Source: Rhodospirillaceae bacterium (lineage in GTDB: Bacteria; Pseudomonadota; Alphaproteobacteria; Reyranellales; Reyranellaceae). From it: a stretch of DNA of 64,000 nucleotides. The stretch lies in NCBI GenBank assembly GCA_009772935.1, contig WOUR01000011.1:1-64000 (forward strand). Direction: 5' to 3'. Positions 27,233-37,146 of this stretch are shown here, piece by piece. Below the pieces are notes generated by a model. The model did no database searches. It saw only the letters and a program-made list of their open reading frames with translations, and was not told the DNA's origin. Within the stretch, counting starts at the first letter, position 1, and every line of letters starts with the position of its first letter. The translations under genes were made by a program, and so were the position numbers.

Positions 27233-28735
27233 ATGAACGCACCCACCGACGCGGCGGCACGCCAGTCGCCCGCCAGACTCGTGCATCGCTATTACCTTGC
27301 GATGTCGGTGCCGTTCCTGATCGACGTCGTCTCGGTGCTCGTCTATTCGGCGCTCAACGGCGCGCCGGAGGTCGTCCTTCCGTCGCTGGCTGTAACGACC
27401 TTCTTCCTGGCCTTCGGCGTCGGTCTCGGCGCCTGGCTCCTCATGCGGCCGATCCGGAAATTCATCGAGGGGCGTGCAGCCTTCGGAGAGATCGAGAACT
27501 CGTTGGCGCGGCTGCCCCGCCATTCCGCGACCGTCGTGGGGGTATTGTACGCCCCGATGGTCGGGCTGCGCCTGCTCTCGCATCGCCTCGACATCACCTT
27601 CGGCGCCACCCTCCAGCAGGTGGCCTGGCCGGACGTCTTCGCCAACCTCACGGTCGGAACCGGCTTCAACGTCGTCCTCACCTTCTTCGTCGTCGCGGCG
27701 TATCTCGATCGCCTGTGCGAAGAGCTGTTTCGAACGAGGGGTGTGAACATCGGGACCTTCGACGGTCGCTTCCGGCGCAAGGTCGCCCTCGCCCTGCTGT
27801 TCGTGTCCTTCGCGACCATGGTCCTGATCGTCGCCGACATGCTGAGCTACAGCGGCGACCGGCTGGTGCGCGAAGCCTCGTCCGACATCACGACGTCGGC
27901 CATCGGCACGGCCTTCATGTACTACTGGATATCGAGCGCACTGACCCGACCGATCACACGGCTGGACGGCGGCCTGCGCCGCGTCGCCGACGACGATTAT
28001 ACGGTGCGGCTGCCCGTCACCTCGAACGACGAGTTGGGTCACGCCGCCAGCCGCTTCAACCAGATGGTCGAGGGCCTCGCCGAGAAAGCCTACCTTCGCG
28101 ACACTTTCGGCAAGTACGTGAGCGAGACGGTCGCCGCCTCGATCCTGTCCAACCGCGGCAATACCGGCCGCAGCATCGATACCACGGCGGAAGCGACCTT
28201 GATGTTCACCGACATCGAGGGCTTCACGGGCCTTTCCGAGAGCACGACGCCGGGCGACGTCGCCGCGCTCCTGAACGCCTATCTTCACACCGTCGTCCCG
28301 GTCATCCAGCGCCACGGCGGTATCGTGAACAGCTTCATCGGTGACGGACTCTTCGCGAGCTTCGGCCTGCCGCGGCCGCTGGAGGATCACGCCCGTGCTG
28401 CCATCGCGGCCGCGATCGAGATCCAGGAGGCCCTCTCCGCGGCCCGGTTCGCGCGCGGCTTCGAACTCCCGACGCGCATCGGCCTCAACACCGGGCCTGT
28501 CATCGGCGTCACCATCGGCACGGACAACCGGCTCAGCTATACGTTGCTGGGCGACGCGGTGAACGTCGCGGCGCGGATCGAGCAGCTCAACAAGAAGTTC
28601 GGCACGCGCATCCTTGCCGCCGAGAGCACCGTGGCGGCCGCGGGCGCGCAGTCCTTCTGCGAACGGCTGGGCACGACCGACGTGCGCGGGCACCACGACG
28701 GCGTCGTGGTCTATCGCGTGGGGCAGCCCCTGTGA
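27233..28735 (+). CDS. Membrane class III nucleotide cyclase with HAMP domain (tandem copy 1)
   Basis: 500 residues: about six N-terminal membrane segments, a HAMP linker (about 230-285) and a C-terminal CHD cyclase domain (about 318-490). Metal-binding Asp are D327 (FTDIEGFTG) and D371 (FIGDGLFASFG), and the transition-state pair is N444/R448 (NVAAR). The usual adenine-selecting Lys and Asp are S367 and S435 here (VNSFIGD, RLSYTLLGD). It probably makes a cyclic nucleotide, but which one is uncertain. Overlaps copy 2 by 4 bases. Confidence 0.85.
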   Translation: MNAPTDAAARQSPARLVHRYYLAMSVPFLIDVVSVLVYSALNGAPEVVLPSLAVTTFFLAFGVGLGAWLLMRPIRKFIEGRAAFGEIENSLARLPRHSATVVGVLYAPMVGLRLLSHRLDITFGATLQQVAWPDVFANLTVGTGFNVVLTFFVVAAYLDRLCEELFRTRGVNIGTFDGRFRRKVALALLFVSFATMVLIVADMLSYSGDRLVREASSDITTSAIGTAFMYYWISSALTRPITRLDGGLRRVADDDYTVRLPVTSNDELGHAASRFNQMVEGLAEKAYLRDTFGKYVSETVAASILSNRGNTGRSIDTTAEATLMFTDIEGFTGLSESTTPGDVAALLNAYLHTVVPVIQRHGGIVNSFIGDGLFASFGLPRPLEDHARAAIAAAIEIQEALSAARFARGFELPTRIGLNTGPVIGVTIGTDNRLSYTLLGDAVNVAARIEQLNKKFGTRILAAESTVAAAGAQSFCERLGTTDVRGHHDGVVVYRVGQPL

Positions 28736-30243
28736 CCGAGGCGGGACAGATGCACCCCGTCGCCACGGCGTCCGAGATCGCCGGCCTGCGGCGGCGCTAT
28801 CTGCTGCGAGCCGTCTCGGCGGCCGGAGTCGATGTCGCCTTCACCGGCATCTTCGTCGCCTTCGCGGATGCCTGGGCCTATGCGCCACGGTCGGTCGCGG
28901 TCGGGTTGTTCCTGCTGCTGGGCGTCAACGCCCTGGTCTGTTGGCGGCTGTTCCGGCCCATCGAAGAGTATCTGTCGGGGCGGCGCTCGTTCGAGGATGT
29001 GGAGCGCCGGATCACGCAGCTCCCGCTCCTGACGGCCTCGCGCGTGGCGCTGCTCGCGCTGGCGATGGTGGGCTTTCGGGTGTCGGCACCATACTTCTGG
29101 CCGGATGCCACCTTCGAAACCCTGCCCACCCAGACGCTGGCCGATACCGCGGCGCTCCTGGTCATGCTGCCGCTGTTCTACTTTACCTATATCTACTTCG
29201 TCATAAGCGACTATCTCGGCCATCTCTGCGGATTCATCTTCGAGCGCACCGGCCGGAACCTGTCGCTGTTCTTCGGGCGCTACCGCCTCAAGCTCGGCAT
29301 CGCCCTGCTCGTCATCTCGCTCGCGCCCATGACGGCCGTCGTCGTCGACCTCCTCAGTTATGACGGGGCGAAGTTGCGGTACGAGATCGCCACCGACGTC
29401 GCCATCGCGCTGATGGGCGTCGTCGTCTCGGTCTACTTCATCTGGCGATCCCTGCTGCGTCCCATACGCATCCTGTCCCGTGCCATGTCGACCGTCGCCG
29501 GCGGCGATATGTCTGTAAGGATTCCCGTGACCTCGAACGACGAGGTCGGCGAGCTGACGAGCCAGTTCAACACCATGGTCGAGGGGCTGCGCGAACGCGA
29601 GCAGATCCGCGAGACGTTCGGCCGGTACGTCGACGAAAGCGTGGCCTCGACCATTCTGCAGCGCGGCGGCAACGGCGTGCTGGCCGGAGAAACGCGCGAG
29701 GCGACCATCCTGTTCACCGACGTGTCGGGCTTCACGACCATCGCCGAGAAAATACCGCCGGATCAGCTCTTCGGCGCCCTCAACGAATATCTCGAGACCG
29801 TCCTCGCTCCCATCCGCGCCCATGGCGGCGTGGTGCACACCTTCATCGGTGACGGGCTCTTCGCCTCCTTCAACATGCCGCTCAGCTGTCCCCAACATGC
29901 TCCGGCCGCCGTCCGCGCGGCCATCGACATCCAGCGCGCCGTCGCGGGCCGCTGCTTTGGCGAAGCCAGGGTCCCCTTCGTCACCCGCATCGGCATCAGC
30001 ACCGGCGCGGTCATCGGCGGATCGGTCGGCGCCGGCCAGCGGCTCAGTTTCACATTGCTAGGCGACACGGTGAACCTCGCCGCGCGCCTGGAAAAGTTGA
30101 ACAAGGATCACGGCACGAGCATTCTCGTTGCGGAGACGACGCGCGACGGGTGCGGTACGGAATTCGTGTTCAAGCCGCTCGGCAGCACGGCCGTGCGCGG
30201 CCGAAGCGGGTCAATCGCCATCTTCACCATCGATACTGTCTGA
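28732..30243 (+). CDS. Membrane class III nucleotide cyclase with HAMP domain (tandem copy 2)
   Basis: 503 residues with the same architecture as the gene before it: membrane half, HAMP (about 235-290), cyclase domain (about 322-500). The start is GTG at 28732, overlapping the previous stop; ATG 28750 is an alternative. Metal Asp D330 and D373, Asn448 and Arg452 are present. The adenine-selecting positions are T370 (VVHTFIGD) and S439 (RLSFTLLGD). The copies likely arose by tandem duplication and may form a heterodimer. Confidence 0.85.
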   Translation: MTEAGQMHPVATASEIAGLRRRYLLRAVSAAGVDVAFTGIFVAFADAWAYAPRSVAVGLFLLLGVNALVCWRLFRPIEEYLSGRRSFEDVERRITQLPLLTASRVALLALAMVGFRVSAPYFWPDATFETLPTQTLADTAALLVMLPLFYFTYIYFVISDYLGHLCGFIFERTGRNLSLFFGRYRLKLGIALLVISLAPMTAVVVDLLSYDGAKLRYEIATDVAIALMGVVVSVYFIWRSLLRPIRILSRAMSTVAGGDMSVRIPVTSNDEVGELTSQFNTMVEGLREREQIRETFGRYVDESVASTILQRGGNGVLAGETREATILFTDVSGFTTIAEKIPPDQLFGALNEYLETVLAPIRAHGGVVHTFIGDGLFASFNMPLSCPQHAPAAVRAAIDIQRAVAGRCFGEARVPFVTRIGISTGAVIGGSVGAGQRLSFTLLGDTVNLAARLEKLNKDHGTSILVAETTRDGCGTEFVFKPLGSTAVRGRSGSIAIFTIDTV

Positions 30244-30255
30244 GGTCCGCCGCCC

Positions 30256-31449
30256 ATGAACCCGTCCGCCCTGTCACCGGATCAGATCGAACTGCAGGCC
30301 CGGGCCCGCGAACTCGCGGCCGGCCCCGTAACCGAACGCGCGGCCGAGGTCGACCGGACCGAGCAATATCCCTGGGACAATGTCGAGCTGCTGAAGGACG
30401 CCAGGCTGATCGGCATGACGATCCCGAAGCAGTATGGCGGCCAGGGCAAGGGCTGGCTCGACGCCGTGCTCGCCATCGAGGCGCTGTCCTCTGCCTGCGC
30501 CGTCACCGGCCGGATCGCCGTCGAGACCAACATGGGCGCCATCAGCGCGGTCATGGCCTATGGCTCCGAAGAGCAGAAGAAGATGGCGGCCGACATGGTG
30601 CTGGCCGGCGACAAGCCCGCCATCTGCATCACCGAGCCCGATGCCGGCTCCGACGCCAACGGCATGACCACGCGCGCCGACAAGAAGGGCAACCGCTACG
30701 TCCTGAACGGCCGCAAGCACTGGATCACCGGCGGCGGCGTCTCGCGCCTGCACCTGATCTTCGCCAAGGTCTACGACGAGAAGGGCACGTTCGAGGGCAT
30801 CGGCGGCTTCCTCGCGATCCGCGACGAGACCAAGGGCCTCAAGATCACCAAGCGCGAGCCGACCATGGGCCTGCGCGGCATCCCCGAGGCGGTGATCGAC
30901 CTCGAGGACATGGACGTGCCGCCGTCGGCCCTGGTGATCCCGCCGCGCGGCCTGAAGAAGGGCTTCGCCGACCTGATGACCGCCTACAACAGCCAGCGGG
31001 TCGGTGCCGCCACCGTGGCGCTCGGCATCGCCGAGGGCGCCTACCGGCTCGCCCTCGACTGGTCCGAGAAGCGCCACCAGTTCGGTCGCCCGATCAACGA
31101 GTTCCAGGGCCTGCAATGGAAGCTCGCGGACATGTCGATCAGGCTCTCAGCCTCGCGCGCGCTGGTCTACAACGCGGCGCGCTCGGGCGAAGGCGGCTTC
31201 CCCGACATGCTGATGGCGGCGCAGGCCAAGGTCTTCACCTCCGAGAGCGCCATCCAGATCGTCAACGAGGCGCTGCAGTTCTTCGGCGCCCGCGGCTACA
31301 GCCGCGAACTGCCGCTCGAACGCATGGCCCGCGACGTCCGCATGTTCACCATCGGCGGCGGCACCGCGGAAGTCCTGCGCAACGTCGTGGCCGGCGCGCT
31401 GCTCAAGAAGAAGCTGCCGCAGACACGAGATGGCTGGGACAAGGCCTAG
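30256..31449 (+). CDS. Acyl-CoA dehydrogenase superfamily protein, desulfinase-like
   Basis: 397 residues with complete acyl-CoA dehydrogenase domains (AICITEPDAGSDANGM, GRKHWITGGG, RHQFGRPI). The catalytic Glu is absent from both known places: the EGT loop reads G368-G-T and the helix-G site is Q247 (YNSQRV). R86 (VTGRIAVETN) is also present. This Gln plus Arg combination recalls 3-sulfinopropanoyl-CoA desulfinases of Advenella/Variovorax (from memory: Arg84, Gln246). FAD-binding residues look normal. The gap to the cyclase is 12 bp. Confidence 0.8.
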   Translation: MNPSALSPDQIELQARARELAAGPVTERAAEVDRTEQYPWDNVELLKDARLIGMTIPKQYGGQGKGWLDAVLAIEALSSACAVTGRIAVETNMGAISAVMAYGSEEQKKMAADMVLAGDKPAICITEPDAGSDANGMTTRADKKGNRYVLNGRKHWITGGGVSRLHLIFAKVYDEKGTFEGIGGFLAIRDETKGLKITKREPTMGLRGIPEAVIDLEDMDVPPSALVIPPRGLKKGFADLMTAYNSQRVGAATVALGIAEGAYRLALDWSEKRHQFGRPINEFQGLQWKLADMSIRLSASRALVYNAARSGEGGFPDMLMAAQAKVFTSESAIQIVNEALQFFGARGYSRELPLERMARDVRMFTIGGGTAEVLRNVVAGALLKKKLPQTRDGWDKA

Positions 31450-31542
31450 CGGAACGTAGCAACGGAGCGCGCAATTCCCGTTGCGCTCATGTCAGGCGTA
31501 TCGACAACATATGAGCGTCGCTGGAGTGGCGCGCTCCAATGA

Positions 31543-32232
31543 CTACCGCCCGAACCGGTTCCATTTGCCGTTGGTGCCGCGCATCAGAACGAATTCCTTG
31601 CCCTTCTTCGCAGGATCTTCGCGCGGCGTGCAGGCGATAGAGACCCACGCTTCAAAGTCCCAGCGCGCCGAGCAGCTCTCGGTCGCGCAAGGCAGCTCGA
31701 ATTCGGCCTCGGTCGCGAGCCCGTCGCCCGACGGCGCGAGGATCGAGAGCGTGCCGCGCGCCGGCTGCAGCGAGCAGGCGACCGTCAGGAACCGCGCCTT
31801 GTCGGTGGCCCAGACCGGCGCACCGTGGACAATGAACAGCCTGCCCGTGCGCTTCATCACCAGAGTCCAGGCGAAATCCTCCGGTCCAGGCGTGCGCACG
31901 ACATAGAAGCGACCAGGGTCGTCGAAGCGCTCGTAGAGATACCGGTAGCCGGCATCGCCGTAGGGACAGTCCTGCAGCTCGACGGCCGTGCCGCCGTCGA
32001 TCGCCAGCCGCAGCCGGTCGCCGTGGCGTGAGACGTTGGGCACGTCCGCTCTGAGGCGCCGGGCCTCCTGCGGCCAGTCCTCGGCGCGGCTCGTCCGTTC
32101 ATACTCTTCGGTCATCGGCGACCGGACGCCCGGGACACAGGCTTCGGCTGCCGTGCCCGCCGGCTGCGCGCCGACCGGCAACGCAAGCAGGTTCGCGGCA
32201 ATCAGGGTCCACAAGGCGAGGCCTCTACGCAT
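31543..32232 (-). CDS. Secreted Cys-containing protein of unknown function (paralogue A)
   Basis: 229 residues with a signal peptide (about 1-23) and otherwise soluble. I do not recognise the family. It is a paralogue of the next gene: both have VxLxDCPxxDxxYRxLYE, a KxTGxxFxxxGxPVW block, a CSL motif and a late PCxxxxC motif followed by AC. Even, conserved cysteines suggest disulfides in the periplasm. 4 bp separate it from its paralogue on the same strand. Confidence 0.7.
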   Translation of the reverse strand: MRRGLALWTLIAANLLALPVGAQPAGTAAEACVPGVRSPMTEEYERTSRAEDWPQEARRLRADVPNVSRHGDRLRLAIDGGTAVELQDCPYGDAGYRYLYERFDDPGRFYVVRTPGPEDFAWTLVMKRTGRLFIVHGAPVWATDKARFLTVACSLQPARGTLSILAPSGDGLATEAEFELPCATESCSARWDFEAWVSIACTPREDPAKKGKEFVLMRGTNGKWNRFGR

Positions 32233-32236
32233 CGCG

Positions 32237-32935
32237 TCACCGGTCCGACGTCGTCGCAGTCCAGCTTTCTCCGCGGCGTGCGAGCCGCATCACCTTGTGT
32301 TCGTTGCCCTGCTCACCGGCCTTCGGGCACGTGGCTGCGACGGTCTCGTTGCTCTCCCAGGTGATTGTGCAGTCGCCGAGGCCGCAGGGCATGTGGCCTT
32401 CGATCTCCGTCTTCAGCCCCTCCGGCGATGTCCGCGAGATCGCGATCTCGTCCTGGCTGTTCATCAGGCTACAGACGCCATAGGCGAAACGCGTGCGGTC
32501 CGGCGACCAGACCGGAAGCCCGGGAATGGCAAAGATCTGGCCGGTCTTTTTGATCACCAGCACGTAGAACCGGTCTTCATAGAAATGGACGCTGACGATG
32601 TGAAAACCACCGTTCTCGTCGTATTTCTCATAGAGATTGCGATAGAGACCATCGGTGAACGGGCAGTCGACCAGCGACACGACACGACCACCGTCGACCT
32701 CGAGATAGAGTCTCTCCAGCCAGCGCCAGACACCACCGTTGGCGGGCCAGCGGCCCTGTTCCTTGGCCCACTGCAGCTCGTTGTCGGGCGGCGCATGGAT
32801 GAGCCAGTCGCGGAACATCTCGACCTCTTTCCAGTCCTTCGCGACGCAGCCCGCCGGCGGCGTCCACGGTTCCTGGGCACGCGCGGCACCGGGAAATGCA
32901 AGCAAGGCGAGAAGAAAGAACAGACGCGCGAGCAT
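32237..32935 (-). CDS. Secreted Cys-containing protein of unknown function (paralogue B)
   Basis: 232 residues with signal peptide MLARLFFLLALLAFPGAARAQ. Contains a Trp-rich stretch after the leader (AKDWKEVEMFRDWLIHA, WRWLERLYLEVDGG). The C-terminal two-thirds align with paralogue A (SLVDCPFTDGLYRNLYEKYD, VIKKTGQIFAIPGLPVW, GVCSL, MPCGLGDC, ATC). Ends 8 bp from the Rrf2 regulator stop, so it may belong to the same minus-strand transcript. Function unknown. Confidence 0.7.
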   Translation of the reverse strand: MLARLFFLLALLAFPGAARAQEPWTPPAGCVAKDWKEVEMFRDWLIHAPPDNELQWAKEQGRWPANGGVWRWLERLYLEVDGGRVVSLVDCPFTDGLYRNLYEKYDENGGFHIVSVHFYEDRFYVLVIKKTGQIFAIPGLPVWSPDRTRFAYGVCSLMNSQDEIAISRTSPEGLKTEIEGHMPCGLGDCTITWESNETVAATCPKAGEQGNEHKVMRLARRGESWTATTSDR

Positions 32936-32943
32936 GCGTCCCC

Positions 32944-33339
32944 CTAGTTCGGTCTTCTCAGCATAGTCTCGAGACTGACGGAACGCAGCGTCGCCTCGGC
33001 GATTTCGTCGATTTCCGTCAGGACGCGCTGCAGCGCCGAACCGATCTCCGTGTCCTCGCCCGGCTCCTTGGCGCGTCGGCCCGGCGCGGGTTCGAACAGC
33101 GCCACGATGTCCATCAGGGTGATGCGGCGGCGGTTGCCGGTGAAGCGATAGCCGCCCGACGCGCCTCGGCCGCCTTGCACGAATCCGGCGGCGGAAAGAG
33201 TGCCCAGCACCTTGGCCAGCGAATGGGTCGAGACCCCGAAGCGTTCGCCGAGTTCGGCGGCCGAGAGCGTACGGTTGGGATCGCGCGCCAACTCCAGGAT
33301 CGCATAGAGACCGAGCCGCGTGGCGGTCTGCAGCTTCAC
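32944..33339 (-). CDS. Rrf2-family transcriptional regulator without cluster cysteines
   Basis: 131 residues. The N-terminal winged helix (MKLQTATRLGLYAILELARD, LSAAELGERFGVSTHSLAKVLGTLSAAGFV, GGRGASGGYRFTGN) is typical Rrf2. There is no Cys in the protein, so unlike IscR or NsrR it cannot bind an Fe-S cluster through Cys and probably senses something else. It lies 1 bp after the GNAT gene and is divergent from boxCB, with a 20-bp palindrome in the shared promoter region. A local box regulator is a reasonable inference. Confidence 0.85.
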   Translation of the reverse strand: MKLQTATRLGLYAILELARDPNRTLSAAELGERFGVSTHSLAKVLGTLSAAGFVQGGRGASGGYRFTGNRRRITLMDIVALFEPAPGRRAKEPGEDTEIGSALQRVLTEIDEIAEATLRSVSLETMLRRPN

Positions 33340-33340
33340 G

Positions 33341-33775
33341 TCACAGCACCTTGTCGAGCTGCAGCGACGGGCCGGCCGTCATGCCCTGGGCCCGGAAGAA
33401 TGACAGGATCAAATGATCCTTGCGATCGATGAGGGTGCGCACATGGGTGACGCCCTGGGCCTTGAAGCGCGCGGCCAGCGCGTCGAACAGCGCACTGCCT
33501 GCCCCCTTGAGGCGCTGCCTGGGATCGACCTGGATGGCGAACACCCAACCAGCCGGCGGTTGTCCGAATTCCCAGGCACGTACCTCGCCGGCGACGAACC
33601 CGACCAGCACGCCCCTGGACGTCTCGGCCACGAGGAAGTGCCGTTCCGGTGGACCGCCGGCGTAGCGGGCCAGCATGTCCTGCCAGTACACCGCCTTCGC
33701 CTGCCCGGTCAGGCGGGCATCGAGGGCGGCTATTGCCGACAGGTCGGCCGGCTCGGCGGGGCGGATCTCGATCAT
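33341..33775 (-). CDS. GNAT-family N-acetyltransferase
   Basis: 144 residues: IEIRPAEPADLSAIAALD at the N-terminus, IQVDPRQRLKGAGSALFDALAARFKAQGV (the acetyl-CoA loop, R/QxxGxG/A variant) and a C-terminal DHLILSFFRAQGM. Acceptor unknown; many short GNATs acetylate amines or protein N-termini. First gene of the minus-strand unit containing the Rrf2 regulator. Divergent from boxC across 77 bp. Confidence 0.8.
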   Translation of the reverse strand: MIEIRPAEPADLSAIAALDARLTGQAKAVYWQDMLARYAGGPPERHFLVAETSRGVLVGFVAGEVRAWEFGQPPAGWVFAIQVDPRQRLKGAGSALFDALAARFKAQGVTHVRTLIDRKDHLILSFFRAQGMTAGPSLQLDKVL

Positions 33776-33816
33776 TCGGAGCGACAGAATGAGCTTGCGC
33801 CGGGAAAAGTAAATAG

Positions 33817-33836
33817 GTAATTCAGTACCGAATTAC
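33817..33836. promoter_or_regulatory. Palindrome upstream of boxC, candidate Rrf2 operator
   Basis: GTAATTC, 6-base spacer, GAATTAC: perfect 7-base arms, and 18 of 20 positions symmetric overall. It lies 16 bases before the boxC start and 41 bases upstream of the GNAT start, in AT-rich sequence within a GC-rich genome. Position and symmetry suit a dimeric regulator; the Rrf2 protein encoded next door is the obvious candidate. Confidence 0.6.
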
Positions 33837-33852
33837 AGAAATAGGAACGCCA

Positions 33853-35511
33853 ATGGACCCCGCCGCCGCGCCCATCGACTTCCGCACCGATCCGAGCCGT
33901 TACAAGCACTGGAAGCTCGCCTTCGAAAACGGCGTCGCCTACCTCACGATGGACGTGAACGAGGAGGGCGGGCTGAAGCCCGGCTACAAGCTGAAGCTCA
34001 ACTCCTACGACCTCGGCGTCGACATCGAGCTGGCCGATGCCGTGCAGCGCCTGCGCTTCGAGCATCCCGAGATCGGCGCCGTGGTGATCCGCAGCCAGCG
34101 CGATCGCATCTTCTGCTCCGGCGCCAACATCAACATGCTTGGCCTCTCGACCCACGATCACAAGGTCAACTTCTGCAAGTTCACCAACGAGACGCGGCTG
34201 GCCATCGAAGACGCCAGCACGCAGTCCGGCCAGACCTACATCTGCTCGATCAACGGCATCGCCGCCGGCGGCGGCTACGAGCTGGCGCTGGCCTGCGAGC
34301 AGATCCTGTTGGCCGACGACGGATCGAGTGCGGTGTCGCTGCCCGAGCTGCCGCTGCTGGCCGTGCTGCCCGGCACCGGCGGTCTGACCCGCCTGGTCGA
34401 CAAGCGCATGGTGCGGCGCGACCATGCCGACTTCTTCTGCACCACCGCCGAGGGCCTGCGCGGCAAGCGGGCGCGCGAGTGGCGGCTGGTCGACCAGCTC
34501 ATCCCGCCCTCGAAGCTGGTGGAGCAGACCCAGAAGATCGCCGAGGAGGTCGCGGCGAAGTCGTCGCGCCCGAAGGATGCTAGGGGCATCGCGCTGCCGA
34601 CGGTGGAGCGCCAGATCGAGGGCGACACGCTTCGCTACGCCAATCTCACCGTCGAGATCGACCGCGAGGGCCGTTCGGCGAAGTTCCGCCTCAACGGCCC
34701 CTCCTCCGCACCGCCTGACGACGTGCACGCGGCCGGCGCCGCCTTCTGGCCGCTGGCGCTCGCCCGCGAATTCGACGATGCGATGATGCATCTGCGGCTC
34801 AACGAAACCGAGATCGGCACCTGGGTGCTGACCAGCCAGGGTGATGCGGCCCTCGTCGAAGCCTACGACGCAGTGCTCGCGAAGAATGCCGACGACTGGC
34901 TGGTCCGCGAGATCGTGCTCTACTGGAAGCGCACCCTGAAGCGTCTGGATGTGAGCTCGCGCAGCCTGATCGCACTGATCGAACCCGGCTCGTGCTTCAC
35001 CGGCACCCTGCTCGAAGTCGCGCTGGCGGCTGACCGCTCCTACATGCTGGACGGCGTGTTCGAGGGCTCCAACCTGCCGGCCGCGTCCATCCGGCTCACC
35101 GGCATGAATTTCGGCCCCTACCCGATGGGCAACGGTCTCACCCGGCTTGCGACGCGCTTCCTGCACAATCCGTCGCGGGTCGATGCGCTGAAGGGCGAGA
35201 TCGGCGAGCCGCTGGACGCCGCTGCGGCCGACGAGGCCGGCCTCGTCACCTTCGCGCCGGACGACATCGACTGGGAGGACGAGGTGCGCCTCGCCATCGA
35301 GGAACGCGCAGGCTTCTCGCCCGACGGGCTGATCGGCATGGAGGCGAACCTGCGCTTCCCCGGTCCCGAGACGATGGAGACCAAGATCTTCGCGCGCCTG
35401 TCGGCCTGGCAGAACTGGATCTTCCAGCGCCCCAACGCGACCGGCCCGGAGGGCGCGCTGAAGCTTTACGGCACGGGCAAGCAGAGCAAGTACGACCGCA
35501 AGCGGGCTTAA
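33853..35511 (+). CDS. boxC: 2,3-epoxybenzoyl-CoA dihydrolase / benzoyl-CoA-dihydrodiol lyase BoxC
   Basis: 552 residues, the usual BoxC length, made of an N-terminal crotonase-like region and a second half that is diagnostic. Landmarks: RYKHWKLAFENGVAYLTMDVNEEGGLKPGYKLKLNS-type opening, FCSGANINMLGLSTHDHKVNFCKFTNETR, CSINGIAAGGGYELALACE and GSCFTGTLLEVALAADRSYMLDG. BoxC opens the ring of 2,3-epoxybenzoyl-CoA hydrolytically, releasing formate and 3,4-dehydroadipyl-CoA semialdehyde. RBS GGAACG. Followed by boxB after a 147-bp gap that holds two repeats. Confidence 0.95.
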   Translation: MDPAAAPIDFRTDPSRYKHWKLAFENGVAYLTMDVNEEGGLKPGYKLKLNSYDLGVDIELADAVQRLRFEHPEIGAVVIRSQRDRIFCSGANINMLGLSTHDHKVNFCKFTNETRLAIEDASTQSGQTYICSINGIAAGGGYELALACEQILLADDGSSAVSLPELPLLAVLPGTGGLTRLVDKRMVRRDHADFFCTTAEGLRGKRAREWRLVDQLIPPSKLVEQTQKIAEEVAAKSSRPKDARGIALPTVERQIEGDTLRYANLTVEIDREGRSAKFRLNGPSSAPPDDVHAAGAAFWPLALAREFDDAMMHLRLNETEIGTWVLTSQGDAALVEAYDAVLAKNADDWLVREIVLYWKRTLKRLDVSSRSLIALIEPGSCFTGTLLEVALAADRSYMLDGVFEGSNLPAASIRLTGMNFGPYPMGNGLTRLATRFLHNPSRVDALKGEIGEPLDAAAADEAGLVTFAPDDIDWEDEVRLAIEERAGFSPDGLIGMEANLRFPGPETMETKIFARLSAWQNWIFQRPNATGPEGALKLYGTGKQSKYDRKRA

Positions 35512-35521
35512 CCCTCGTCCG

Positions 35522-35572
35522 TCATCCTGAGCGAAGCCGTCCGCAGGACGGCGCAGTCGAAGGATCTTTTTT
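35522..35572 (+). repeat. Family 1 intergenic repeat with terminator-like hairpin
   Basis: TCATCCTGAGCGAAG and CAGTCGAAGGATC flank a perfect 7-bp stem (GCCGTCC/GGACGGC, 3-base loop), and TTTTTT follows at 35567-35572. It is related to the palindromes at 22456 and 62064. It could weaken read-through from boxC into boxB. Confidence 0.65.
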
Positions 35573-35592
35573 CGCCGACGCACGCGAAAAGA

Positions 35593-35637
35593 GGTCCCTC
35601 CACTCCGCACCTTCGGTGCTCCGGTCGGGACGACGGG
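35593..35637. repeat. Dispersed intergenic repeat (family 2)
   Basis: A 45-base segment beginning GGTCCCTCCACTCCGCACC and ending CCGGTCGGGACGACGGG. Its reverse complement resembles 44792-44838 (CCCGTCGT..TGACCGGAGC..GCGGAGT). Found in the boxC-boxB gap. Confidence 0.65.
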
Positions 35638-35658
35638 ATTGAAACAACGGAGGCAAAC

Positions 35659-37077
<1,419 letters not shown>

Positions 37078-37091
37078 GCGTCGATGCAAAT

Positions 37092-37146
37092 GACCCGCCT
37101 GCGCTTGGGGTCGCAGGCGGGTCGGGCCTCCGGTGTGGCTGGAGGC
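37092..37146 (+). terminator. Two strong hairpins downstream of boxB
   Basis: A perfect 12-bp stem pairs 37092-37103 with 37112-37123, followed by a 6-bp GC stem (37126-37131 with 37141-37146). There is no T-tract, so it may terminate transcription in an atypical way or protect the boxB mRNA 3' end. Confidence 0.5.
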
